From Myxococcales bacterium (GTDB lineage: Bacteria > Myxococcota > Myxococcia > Myxococcales > Myxococcaceae), in NCBI GenBank assembly GCA_003153055.1, contig PMBV01000335.1, positions 11,013-31,525 on the forward strand: DNA of 20,513 nucleotides. The letters are read 5' to 3'. Positions 1 through 6,074 of the stretch are shown piece after piece. The first letter of the stretch is position 1, and each line of letters begins with the position of its first letter. The notes beneath the pieces were generated by a model. The model had not been told where the DNA came from and made no database searches. It saw only the letters and a list, made by a program, of their open reading frames with translations. The translations under genes were made by a program, and so were the position numbers.

Positions 1-174
1 TCAGAGACCCCAGCTCGCACCGTGCGGAACGGATGAAGGTCCTGCGAGCCCTGGAGCTGGCGCGACCTGCTCCGGCACCGGCCCAGCGAGCCGGCTCCAG
101 ATTCTTAGAGCGAAGTTTGGGATACCCACCCAACCTTGGCGGGCGGGGGCGCATCCAGCTATAGAAGGGACGAG
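1..174. other. left-edge stretch with no assignable gene
   Basis: No recognisable protein is encoded. One plus-strand frame is open from base 3 to a TAG at 162-164 and could be the tail of a gene cut by the window edge, but its Ala/Pro/Arg-rich translation matches no family I know. The stretch ends in an AAGGGA-like ribosome binding site just before the ATG at 175. Confidence 0.3.
51..100. other. long imperfect stem-loop near left edge
   Basis: CTGGAGCTGGC (51-61) pairs with GCCGGCTCCAG (90-100) over 11 positions, with one G-U wobble if transcribed, around a 28-nt loop. There is no T-run after it, so it is at best a weak terminator for a gene lying to the left. It may instead be only a GC-rich coincidence inside coding sequence. 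Confidence 0.35.
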
Positions 175-472
175 ATGTCCTCACTCCTGCTCCAGTTCAA
201 GGCCGAGCCACCTGCGGAGATTTTCGCTCAGGCGCGAGGTGGAGCGCAGCGACTCGAGATTCTTCGTCGGTTTTACGAGCGTCTCAAGCGGGGACTGAGG
301 CTCGAACTGGGGAAGTACCCAGTTGAGGTGACTGACCTCGATGCGATGGGTGCGGTAGTCGTGCGTGGTCCGCCTGGGACGCTGAAACAAACTCATGCGC
401 CCCGGGGGTAAGCTCGACGAGCTTGGAGTCACCGTCGCAGAGAACGTCGACTTCGTGCCGTTGGCCGAGTAG
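175..472 (+). pseudogene. small conserved-looking protein, frameshifted (98 aa if repaired)
   Basis: From the ATG at 175 (AAGGGA upstream) the frame reads a plausible protein beginning MSSLLLQFKAEPPAEIFAQA, then meets TAA at 409-411. The +1 frame continues from the same point as GGKLDELGVTVAENVDFVPL and stops at 470-472. The whole span is 298 nt, one more than a multiple of three. Removing one base from the C4G5 run at 400-408 joins both halves as ...LKQTHAPGGKLDELG. The repaired protein is acidic at its end, has no signal peptide or membrane segment, and I do not recognise the family. The break is either a true 1-nt insertion (pseudogene) or a homopolymer sequencing error; I cannot tell which. 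The upstream half alone would be a 78-residue product. Confidence 0.55.
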
Positions 473-565
473 CGCGTGCAGGTGCCCTGAAGGCGCGAGG
501 GCCTCAAGCGCCGCTGAACTGGTTCCTCTCCCGCGCGTGCGAGCCCAAGTCGGAGCCCCGCATGG

Positions 566-868
566 TTGGATACAGGCGTGACCCTCACCCCGGCGCAGCA
601 GGGCTTCCTCGAGGTGGTGCGCGAGGTGTGCCGCGAGCGAGGCGGCGACCGCTTCACCGTGGTGTCGGAGTGGGAGGGCTACCTCCCCTTCCCGATGACC
701 ATCTCGGTGGAGGGCGTGGCGTCGTCCCGCTTCTCCGCCCCCTGGGACAGCGGCGACCTCGAGGCGCTGGTGACGGCTGGCCGGCTTGAGGAGCTGGAGC
801 GCCGCGTCCAGGGCGAGGCCACCCAGTTCGTCTACCGACTGGTCGAGGGCGGCCCGCCGCACCGATGA
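566..868 (+). CDS. hypothetical protein, 100 aa
   Basis: The open frame reads from a TTG at 566 (GGAG at 552-555, 10-nt spacer); a GTG at 578 is an equally possible start and gives MTLTPAQQGF. Codon use is typical of the neighbourhood, with GC-rich third positions, and the protein has a balanced soluble composition: LTPAQQGFLEVVREVCRERG, a WEGYLPFPMTISVEG stretch, then a charged helix LEELERRVQGE. There is no signal peptide, membrane segment or recognised domain. It lies 61 nt upstream of the DCC gene on the same strand and may be co-transcribed with it. I do not recognise the family. Confidence 0.6.
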   Translation: MDTGVTLTPAQQGFLEVVREVCRERGGDRFTVVSEWEGYLPFPMTISVEGVASSRFSAPWDSGDLEALVTAGRLEELERRVQGEATQFVYRLVEGGPPHR

Positions 869-929
869 CTGCGTGGAGTCGCGAACGCCTGAAGCGCCCA
901 AATTCCTCCTCCCCGTTACCCCTCTGCCG

Positions 930-1322
930 ATGACGAGCGCTCCACTGGTGCTGTTCGACGGCGACTGCCGACTCTGCAACGGCGCAGTGACCTTCCTCCT
1001 GGCCCACGACCGAGGCGCGCTGCGGTTCGCGTCACTCCAATCGGCGACCGGGCAGAGGATCCTGAGGCAGCTCCCCTCACCGCCAGCGGAGTCGATGCTC
1101 TTCCTCGAGGACGGCCACATCTTCGACCGCTCGACGGCGGCGCTGCGCATCACCCGCTGGCTCCGGTGGCCCTATCGGCTGCTCGGCGCACTGGCACTCA
1201 TCCCCCGGCCGGTGCGAGACGCGATGTACGACTGGGTGGCACGCAACCGCCGCCGTTGGCTCGGGCCGGCCCAATGCCAGGTGACGAGCCCGCCCGAAAC
1301 CCGAGACCGGTTCATCGACTGA
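930..1322 (+). CDS. DCC-family thiol-disulfide oxidoreductase (DUF393)
   Basis: This 130-residue protein opens with the family hallmark FDGDCRLCNG (D10-G-D-C13-x-x-C16), the DxxCxxC signature of the DCC/DUF393 proteins, predicted thioredoxin-like redox enzymes. The length is normal for the family. The middle (VTFLLAHDRGALRFASLQS) and the tail (YDWVARNRRRWLG, then C and a PPETRDRFI-like ending) also fit. The ATG at 930 puts the signature at the usual position near the N-terminus; in-frame codons upstream give non-family sequence. It converges on the membrane-protein gene, with only 6 nt between stops. Codons 93-112 are duplicated as DNA at 4636-4693. The physiological substrate is unknown. Confidence 0.93.
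   Translation: MTSAPLVLFDGDCRLCNGAVTFLLAHDRGALRFASLQSATGQRILRQLPSPPAESMLFLEDGHIFDRSTAALRITRWLRWPYRLLGALALIPRPVRDAMYDWVARNRRRWLGPAQCQVTSPPETRDRFID
1207..1264 (+). repeat. 58-bp direct repeat, copy A (inside the DCC gene)
   Basis: Bases 1207-1264 are identical to 4636-4693. Similarity continues to 1273/4702 with two mismatches. This copy lies in the reading frame of the DCC gene (residues about 93-112). The copies are in the same orientation, 3429 bp apart. Confidence 0.97.
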
Positions 1323-1328
1323 GCATTC

Positions 1329-1874
1329 CTATGCCCGCGAAATAGGGGCACTGAGGACCGACGCGATCTCCGGGGAGCCCCGGCGTGCCCGACGCGGGCG
1401 CCAGACTGCCAGTGCGAACGCGACGAGGGCCATCACCAGGTTCAACCCGCCGAGGCCATCCTCCAGGTGCTGGAGCCGCGTCGCCTCGGCCAGGTCCGGC
1501 AACGGCTGGGCCAAGAGGCCGCTGATCCGCCCCACCAGAGGCACCAGTCCGAAAGTCCCATTGGCGAGAATGGCGAGGCCAAGCACTTGCTTCACCCCCA
1601 GCCAGCTTCTGGGGAAGAGGCCCCATCGGCCCCGCCAGGCCAGCACCGCCCCGCTGACCAACAAGAGCCACATTCCCGGCACGATGAGGGCTGCCGTCAG
1701 GTCCGCGGCGATCGCGCGCCGCACCCGAAACGCCTCGAGCTCGCCGAGGTGGTGCCTCGCTCCCAGCACGATGCTGGCCGCGATGCCGCCGAGAAACAGC
1801 ACCAGCCCAGCGAAGTGGACCGCCTTCACCGCGCGGTACCACCCCTTCTTCTGACCTTCGTCGAACTCGCTCAT
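1329..1874 (-). CDS. DUF2269-like integral membrane protein
   Basis: A 181-residue, four-helix membrane protein. Hydrophobic segments lie at about 16-38, 58-80, 92-115 and 143-158. The first carries AVKAVHFAGLVLFLGGI, resembling the K-x-x-H-x-x-G...GG pattern of DUF2269/CopD-like small membrane proteins, whose His residues may bind metal or haem. The ATG at 1874 is preceded by GGAGG with a 6-nt spacer; an ATG 21 nt upstream lacks a site. It is divergent from the MarR gene, with a perfect palindrome between them, which suggests MarR control. Function is not established for the family, and the exact family name is inferred from pattern only. Confidence 0.78.
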   Translation of the reverse strand: MSEFDEGQKKGWYRAVKAVHFAGLVLFLGGIAASIVLGARHHLGELEAFRVRRAIAADLTAALIVPGMWLLLVSGAVLAWRGRWGLFPRSWLGVKQVLGLAILANGTFGLVPLVGRISGLLAQPLPDLAEATRLQHLEDGLGGLNLVMALVAFALAVWRPRRARRGSPEIASVLSAPISRA

Positions 1875-1898
1875 TGGTCGCCTCCGACCGTTCATTTA

Positions 1899-1912
1899 GT
1901 TGTCGCGACAAC
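1899..1912. promoter_or_regulatory. perfect 14-bp palindrome, probable MarR operator
   Basis: GTTGTCGCGACAAC equals its own reverse complement. It lies between the divergent membrane-protein and MarR genes, about 25 nt from the former's start and about 74 nt from the latter's. MarR dimers bind short AT-flanked palindromes in such divergent regions, so autoregulation plus control of the neighbour is the natural inference. Confidence 0.7.
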
Positions 1913-1985
1913 CATATGTCTTGGGCGCGGTGTTTGGCAAGCCACGAGCCTCGTCGGCGGCGCGAAACCGAACTAAGGGGCGGGT

Positions 1986-2471
1986 ATGCACAAGCGACGC
2001 GAGGCTGCCGGTGCCCCTCGACGAGTACCGGAAGCGCTCGACCAAGCGCTCGGGTTCAACCTCTACCAGGTCGCGCTGCTCTTCCGCAGAGACCTCATGC
2101 GCGCGCTCTCACAGCACCGCCTCACGCCGGAGCAGTGGCAGATCCTCGTGGCCCTCGAGGAGCGGAGCGAGGGGCTCAAGCAGAACGAGGTCGCTGCCCT
2201 GACGATGAAGGACAAGCACTCGGTCTCGCGGATCCTCGCGCGCATGGAGGCGGCGGGGTGGGTCGAGCGCGCCAGCGATCCGGTCGATGGACGGGCCATC
2301 ATGGTGCAACGCACCCCCAAGAGCCGCAAGGCGCTCAAGCCGATGCAGAGGTCTCTTGATACCCACTTCCGCAGGGTGAACGGCGCCCTGTCGCTCGGCG
2401 AACGACAGCAGCTCCTTGGCCTTCTCCGCCGGCTCCGGGCCGAGCTGGAAGACGAGGAGCCGACCGGCTGA
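1986..2471 (+). CDS. MarR-family transcriptional regulator
   Basis: A 161-residue winged-helix regulator. The N-terminal helices (ALGFNLYQVALLFRRDLMRAL) provide dimerisation. The DNA-binding part begins with LTPEQWQILVALEE (47-60); the recognition helix is around NEVAALTMKDKHSVSRILARME (67-88), and the wing contains DPVDGRAIMV (98-107), a clear MarR signature. The ATG at 1986 follows AAGGGGCGGGT. Length is normal. It is divergent from the DUF2269-like gene with a palindromic operator candidate in between, so it likely represses itself and that gene. No ligand can be deduced; there is no conserved Cys pair as in OhrR-type redox sensors. Confidence 0.93.
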   Translation: MHKRREAAGAPRRVPEALDQALGFNLYQVALLFRRDLMRALSQHRLTPEQWQILVALEERSEGLKQNEVAALTMKDKHSVSRILARMEAAGWVERASDPVDGRAIMVQRTPKSRKALKPMQRSLDTHFRRVNGALSLGERQQLLGLLRRLRAELEDEEPTG

Positions 2472-2490
2472 CCCGCACCGAGCCTCGGCG

Positions 2491-2812
2491 TCACTCGACC
2501 AGCTGAGCGGCCCGCGCGTCATAGGCGTTCCGCGCGTCGAACACCTGCGCCATGTGGACCTCGGCCCAGCGCTTGAGCTCGCGGACCTGGAGCTGGAGCT
2601 GGAGCTCGTGGCCCAGCGCGACCCCGAGCTCCGGTACCTGCATCTGGGCTTCCGGGTGGTGTGTCGGGGTTCCCGCCAGCATTGACGATTGCGCCGCCTC
2701 GCTCGGGATCTCGGCGGCTTCGAGGATCACCAACTCGCCTTCCTCCTGGAGCGCCTGGACAAACCTCGGCCAGCGGGCAGCTCGGCGGGCACGGCACGTT
2801 GCCCTTGCGCAT
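2491..2812 (-). pseudogene. small Cys-containing hypothetical, frameshifted (106 aa if repaired)
   Basis: From an ATG at 2812 the frame reads MRKGNVPCPPSCPLAE, with three closely spaced cysteines, then loses sense. A neighbouring frame continues FVQALQEEGELVILEAAEI and runs to a TGA at 2491-2493. The span is 322 nt, one more than a multiple of three; deleting one base of the CC at 2764-2765 joins the halves as CPLAEFVQALQEEGELV. The rest is a helical, Glu/Gln-rich tail (VRELKRWAEVHMAQVFDARN). The QLQLQ stretch comes from a short CTGGAG repeat near 2588-2607. I do not recognise the family. Its 5' end overlaps the promoter of the divergent toxin-antitoxin pair. It may be a true pseudogene or a sequencing error. 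Confidence 0.5.
2661..2680. repeat. 20-bp inverted repeat, left copy
   Basis: GTGTCGGGGTTCCCGCCAGC is the exact reverse complement of 3779-3798. Similarity resumes after a 2-nt offset (ATTG). The two copies flank the Xre-RES pair. This copy lies inside the frameshifted minus-strand gene, where it encodes LAGTPT. Confidence 0.95.
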
Positions 2813-2827
2813 TTGCGGATGTAGAGT
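2799..2827 (+). promoter_or_regulatory. candidate sigma70 promoter of the antitoxin-toxin operon (leaderless)
   Basis: TTGCCC (2799-2804), a 17-nt spacer and TAGAGT (2822-2827) each match 4 of 6 consensus positions with ideal spacing. Transcription would start about 2834, exactly at the antitoxin ATG, and no Shine-Dalgarno sequence precedes that ATG. It overlaps the start codon of the divergent frameshifted gene. Confidence 0.5.
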
Positions 2828-2833
2828 GCTCAC

Positions 2834-3307
2834 ATGCGCAAGCTTCCTCGTAAGGGCAGTATTCACGGGGTCGTCGCCAAGCGCGATCGCGGGGAGAGGT
2901 CGACCGCCGCCCAGTTCAGCAAACTGATCCATTCAGACGACCGAGCGCTGGTCGAGCTCACCAAGCGGGGGATCGGCCCTGATGTCGTGGTCCACCTGGC
3001 GGAGAAGCTGCGGGTCACGCCCGCCAACTTCGTGGGCTACATCGGGATGTCACGGGCGACTTTGGATCGCAAGCAGCGGAATCAAAGCGTGCTTGGGCTC
3101 GTCGAGAGCGACCGGCTCGTGCGGTACACCCAACTCTGGAAGCAGGCGGTCCACCTGTGGGGCAGCGACGACGCAGCTCGGCAGTGGCTCACCGCACCTG
3201 AGCCGGCCCTCGGAGGCGTCTCGCCTGTTGAATACGCGGCTACGGAGATCGGATCCCGCCAAGTCGAGGATCTCATGGGCCAGATCGCGCACGGGATTGC
3301 GACGTGA
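2834..3307 (+). CDS. type II antitoxin, Xre/MbcA/ParS-like (DUF2384)
   Basis: A 157-residue protein immediately upstream of a RES toxin. After a basic N-terminus it has an Xre-like helix-turn-helix region (about 44-90: LTKRGIGPDVVVHLAEKLRV, then YIGMSRATLDRKQ). The C-terminal toxin-binding DUF2384 region (about 98-155) has TQLWKQAVHLWGSDDAARQW, then an L-GG-SP-EYA motif and a closing helix that pairs with the RES active site in known complexes. Family antitoxins neutralise the toxin by blocking NAD access, and they autorepress. The start codon lacks a ribosome binding site but sits where the candidate promoter would begin transcription. The stop overlaps the toxin start by 4 nt, so translation is coupled. 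Confidence 0.92.
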   Translation: MRKLPRKGSIHGVVAKRDRGERSTAAQFSKLIHSDDRALVELTKRGIGPDVVVHLAEKLRVTPANFVGYIGMSRATLDRKQRNQSVLGLVESDRLVRYTQLWKQAVHLWGSDDAARQWLTAPEPALGGVSPVEYAATEIGSRQVEDLMGQIAHGIAT

Positions 3308-3759
3308 CGCTGTTCCGGATCGCGCATCCGGACTACGTCGACCCATTCGACGGAGAAGGCGCCCGTAGGTATGGCGGTCGATGGAATCCAAAGGGAGTCC
3401 CCCTGCTCTACTACGCGACCACCTTGGCCTTGGCCGCACTTGAGAAGCGGGTCCACACTCCGGCCGCCGCCCTCGGTCGGACCTGGAAGACGATCACGAT
3501 AGAGGTGCCAGACGCTCTCGTCATGCTGGCCAACCCAGCTGGTCTGCCGACCGACTGGGCCGATGAGCCGGCTCCAAACTCAACCAAGCGCCTTGGCAAC
3601 GATTGGGTCAAGGCAGGGACTTCGTTGGGCTTGTTGGTTCCGAGCACGGTCATCCCAAGCGAGCTCAACGCCCTGCTGAACCCGGCTCACCAGGATCTGT
3701 CCCAAGCACGGCACTTGAAGACCGAGGACTTCGTGTTCGATCCGCGTCTGGCCAAGTAG
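3304..3759 (+). CDS. RES-domain toxin (NAD+-degrading)
   Basis: A 151-residue RES-family protein, the toxin partner of Xre/DUF2384 antitoxins. Known members (MbcT, ParT, Res) degrade or transfer ADP-ribose from NAD+. Visible family features are FRIA at the N-terminus (R5), the ARRYGGRWNPKGVPLLYY block (20-37), the LALAALEKRVH helix carrying E47, and LVPSTVIPSELNALLNP (111-127) with the conserved serine and terminal NP. Arg, Glu and Ser are the residues the family is named for, and all are present, so the toxin looks intact. It starts at GTG 3304, overlapping the antitoxin TGA (GTGA), and has normal length. Confidence 0.94.
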   Translation: MTLFRIAHPDYVDPFDGEGARRYGGRWNPKGVPLLYYATTLALAALEKRVHTPAAALGRTWKTITIEVPDALVMLANPAGLPTDWADEPAPNSTKRLGNDWVKAGTSLGLLVPSTVIPSELNALLNPAHQDLSQARHLKTEDFVFDPRLAK

Positions 3760-3778
3760 ATTGGTCAAGTGGCAATGT

Positions 3779-3798
3779 GCTGGCGGGAACCCCGACAC
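3779..3798. repeat. 20-bp inverted repeat, right copy
   Basis: Exact reverse complement of 2661-2680, located 20 nt after the RES stop codon. In one plus-strand frame it reads LAGTPTRH, resembling LAGTPTHH encoded across the left copy, so it may be a relic of a related gene rather than an element end. Confidence 0.95.
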
Positions 3799-3923
3799 GA
3801 CATGGCCCATACCGAATTCCGCGAGCGCGCAGCCCAGCACGACGAGCTGGTGGGTTTGCCGCCGTACCTCCGGCTTCCGCCAGGCTCGCGCTGAGCCGCG
3901 ACGGCAGCCTTCGTTTCGGCATT

Positions 3924-3942
3924 TGTCACACCACGTGTGACA
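3924..3942. promoter_or_regulatory. 19-bp dyad, candidate operator upstream of the SnoaL-like gene
   Basis: TGTCACAC-CAC-GTGTGACA is a perfect 8-bp inverted repeat with a 3-nt centre, ending 56 nt before the start codon at 3999. Its half-sites have the size and spacing of a TetR- or GntR-type operator; no regulator of that class is encoded in the window. The wider interval 3760-3998 contains no recognised gene, only a 39-codon reading frame (3775-3894) without support. Confidence 0.55.
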
Positions 3943-3998
3943 GTGAATCCCGGCCGGGACGCCTACCGCTGAGGCCCCGGAGGACGCAGATTCCTGCC

Positions 3999-4523
3999 AT
4001 GACAACAGCAACCGCCGCTTCGACCCTCGCCGCCATCTCACCCGCTCCCGCGTCACGCCCCGACGTCAAGGGGACCGCCCTCGCCGTCTCCCTCGCCATC
4101 ATGAACGGCCACTGGGACGCCCTCGACGACCTGCTCGACGACGGCTTCACTTACACCGGCGACGGCTTCGTCTTCACCAAGGACGAGTACATCGGCTTCA
4201 TGCAGGACATGAAGGCCGCCTTCTCGGGCCTGAAGATGGAGTTCCCCCACGTCCTCGTCGACGGGAACCAGGTGTCGGTGCGCTTCGTCTCGACGGCGGT
4301 GAACTCCGGCAGCTTCATGGGCGCTCCGGCGAACCACCGCAACATCGAGGTGCACGGCATCCTCATTCGGCGGGTGGAGAACGGGAAGGTGATGCAGGAG
4401 TGGCAGACAACCGACTTGCTCGGGGTGATGAGGCAGATTGGCTTCGGCGCGCTCCTCGGCTACTCGGTGTTCGTCGGGCTCTTCAACGTGACGCAGAAGC
4501 GGCCGGTGCGGAAGGCCGCCTGA
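3999..4523 (+). CDS. SnoaL-like / NTF2-fold protein
   Basis: A 174-residue protein with the cone-shaped alpha+beta barrel pattern of SnoaL-like polyketide cyclases and related NTF2-fold proteins: helix VSLAIMNGHWDALDDLLDDG (30-49), TYTGDGFVFTKDEYIGFMQD (51-70), strand FPHVLVDGNQVSVRFV (82-97), and the closing strands EVHGILIRRVENGKVMQEWQ (117-136) followed by TTDLLGVMRQIG. Members hydrolyse or cyclise small molecules, or only bind them; the substrate cannot be read here. The Ala/Ser/Pro-rich first 20 residues and the hydrophobic tail GALLGYSVFVGLFNV (150-164) are extra to the core. The ATG at 3999 is the best start, although the nearest GGAGGA is about 14 nt away. A dyad upstream suggests regulation. 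Confidence 0.82.
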   Translation: MTTATAASTLAAISPAPASRPDVKGTALAVSLAIMNGHWDALDDLLDDGFTYTGDGFVFTKDEYIGFMQDMKAAFSGLKMEFPHVLVDGNQVSVRFVSTAVNSGSFMGAPANHRNIEVHGILIRRVENGKVMQEWQTTDLLGVMRQIGFGALLGYSVFVGLFNVTQKRPVRKAA

Positions 4524-4635
4524 GCCGAGTCAGAGCCGCGCCGCCGTTCGGGCAGCTCAGGCCCTTCTGATAGTACGCCCCTGAGGGTGACCGCCGCGGG
4601 CCCCTGTGTGAGGCCCAGTGAGGAGCGCAGGAGAG

Positions 4636-4693
4636 GGCCGGTGCGAGACGCGATGTACGACTGGGTGGCACGCAACCGCCGCCGTTGGCTCGG
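4636..4693 (+). repeat. 58-bp direct repeat, copy B (DCC gene fragment)
   Basis: Identical to 1207-1264. In this copy the DCC frame gives RPVRDAMYDWVARNRRRWLG, then departs into AAHLFGPPRVTPSL and stops at the TGA 4738-4740. Nothing upstream of it resembles the rest of the DCC protein, so it is an isolated gene fragment in the otherwise empty interval 4524-4739. Confidence 0.95.
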
Positions 4694-4694
4694 A

Positions 4695-4716
4695 GCGGCC
4701 CATCTCTTCGGGCCGC
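4695..4716 (-). terminator. stem-loop downstream of the lipoprotein gene
   Basis: GCGGCCC (4695-4701) and GGGCCGC (4710-4716) form a perfect 7-bp stem with an 8-nt loop, 24 nt beyond the stop of the minus-strand lipoprotein gene. No T-run follows, so termination strength is uncertain. It abuts the end of the 58-bp repeat. Confidence 0.45.
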
Positions 4717-4739
4717 CGCGCGTCACTCCCTCACTGTGA

Positions 4740-5927
4740 CTACCACTGATTCGGGAAGCTCAGCGGCGCCGAGAAGTCGTAGTCGCTCGCCTTGTCGATC
4801 TGCGAGGGCACGACTCCGAAGGCCGAGTCACAAGCCTGCGCTGAGCCCGCCTGGTGCGCGCTCCCGGCAACGGTTGCCCCGGCGCCGTCCTCCAACTTCA
4901 TCGCCCAGTACGCCGTCTCCGTGGTCGCGAGGGGCCGCATCGCCCGTCCGCCCTGGTAGCACGTCACGCCCAGCCACGAGTCACCCGCGGCGATCTGCCC
5001 GCTGGTCGCCTTGGCATCAGCGCGCCCATGCAACGTGCCGTCGGTCGCGACGTACCACCGTGCTTTGGCCACCACGTCCGCGGCCGCCAGCTGGGGGTTG
5101 GCCGGGCAGAGCAGCACGAGCGAGTCTTGGAAGGACAGCGAGCCGCCCACGCCCGGCTCTCCGACGTGGGTGAACGTCCCGCTCCGAGGGCCTCGCGGGT
5201 CCGTCGAGCCATACGAGAACCCAGCGAAGGTGATGGTGGTGGCCCGCCTGGTGCCCGGGGCCGGCTTGCTCGAATCGGCGACTCGCTCGAAGGCGATGGT
5301 GATTTTCCCGGTGAGCCGCTCCGTCGAAATGACCGAGTGGAGCGCGTCGTAGTCGAGGACGACGTCGGCGGTGCGGTCGCTCCCAGTGCTGGTCTTCGTA
5401 TTGGTGATCGAGCCCGAGAGCACCTTCACCCAGACGGGCGGCGTCTGCCCCGTGGGCGCGAGGTCGAGCTCGACTTCGTAGGTCAGACCATCAGCCGAGC
5501 GCGAGATGACGAGCTGACGTTGAACCTCGAGCCCCGACCCAGTCTCAGTCCAGGTCGCCGAGTCGCCAGCCTGAATGGTGGGCCGCTTGGCGATGAGGTG
5601 CTCGACGTGGCGCAGGTGTCGGAAGAAGACGGCGTTGAGCCTCCAGACGACCTCGGCGGAGCGCGCGAAGAGGTGCGGGTGGCAGATGTCCATGCCCGGG
5701 GCGAGGGTCGCGGCGTCGTCGGAGATGGACGTCATGGGGAGCGTCGCCGACATGCCCGTGGCGTCGCCGATGTCGAGGTTCATCGACTCCGAGGTGGGAG
5801 CCATCGCTGTCAGCTCGGCCACCGACGCGCTGCTGGTGTTCGAGCCATTCCCACAGCCGGCCGCGAGGAGGAGCGCCGCCGGCAACGCGGCGAGACTCGG
5901 AAAGACGTTCCAGGGCTTCTTCATCAT
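4740..5927 (-). CDS. predicted lipoprotein of unknown function, 395 aa
   Basis: It starts at the first of two tandem ATGs (5927), 7 nt after AAGGAG. Residues 1-25 are a lipoprotein signal peptide: MMKK, a hydrophobic core (FPSLAALPAALLLAAG), then the lipobox LAAGC with C25 as lipidation site, and a Ser/Asn/Gly-rich linker. The mature part has few cysteines (ICHPHLFARSAEVVWRLNAV around 120-140; VLLCPANP, VTCYQGG and QACDSA later) and many alternating beta-type stretches with Thr/Ser (SRSADGLTYEVELDLA, WVKVLSGSITNTKT). I recognise no domain. It ends in a DYDFSAPLSFPNQW tail. It lies 147 nt downstream of the histidine kinase on the same strand and may be transcribed with it, but a hairpin between them argues for a separate unit. 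Confidence 0.82.
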   Translation of the reverse strand: MMKKPWNVFPSLAALPAALLLAAGCGNGSNTSSASVAELTAMAPTSESMNLDIGDATGMSATLPMTSISDDAATLAPGMDICHPHLFARSAEVVWRLNAVFFRHLRHVEHLIAKRPTIQAGDSATWTETGSGLEVQRQLVISRSADGLTYEVELDLAPTGQTPPVWVKVLSGSITNTKTSTGSDRTADVVLDYDALHSVISTERLTGKITIAFERVADSSKPAPGTRRATTITFAGFSYGSTDPRGPRSGTFTHVGEPGVGGSLSFQDSLVLLCPANPQLAAADVVAKARWYVATDGTLHGRADAKATSGQIAAGDSWLGVTCYQGGRAMRPLATTETAYWAMKLEDGAGATVAGSAHQAGSAQACDSAFGVVPSQIDKASDYDFSAPLSFPNQW

Positions 5928-6014
5928 GATGGTGCTCCTTGGGCGACATGCCCGTTCTGCTGCAAAGCGATGAACACAGGGCCGGGCCGAAGGTTGCGGA
6001 GCCAGCGAAGACCT

Positions 6015-6031
6015 ACCTCGGCCGCCGAGGT
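6015..6031 (-). terminator. terminator-like hairpin after the histidine kinase gene
   Basis: ACCTCGG (6015-6021) and CCGAGGT (6025-6031) form a perfect 7-bp stem with a 3-nt loop, 44-60 nt past the kinase stop. No T-run follows on the minus strand. It would separate the kinase from the lipoprotein gene. Confidence 0.42.
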
Positions 6032-6074
6032 GGGACCCCCTCGCCCACATCGCCAATGAGCCAGAATCACACTG

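Noticed and set aside
284..1153. Long minus-strand open frame opposite the hypothetical and DCC genes
   Set aside because: The Arg/Ala/Gly-rich translation has no domain and spans two well-supported plus-strand genes; typical shadow in GC-rich DNA.
3775..3894. 39-codon plus-strand frame just after the RES gene
   Set aside because: In frame with RES beyond its stop, but no ribosome binding site and no recognised motif; too little to call.
4854..6059. 401-codon plus-strand open frame
   Set aside because: It is antisense to the lipoprotein gene, which has a clear signal peptide, lipobox and ribosome binding site.
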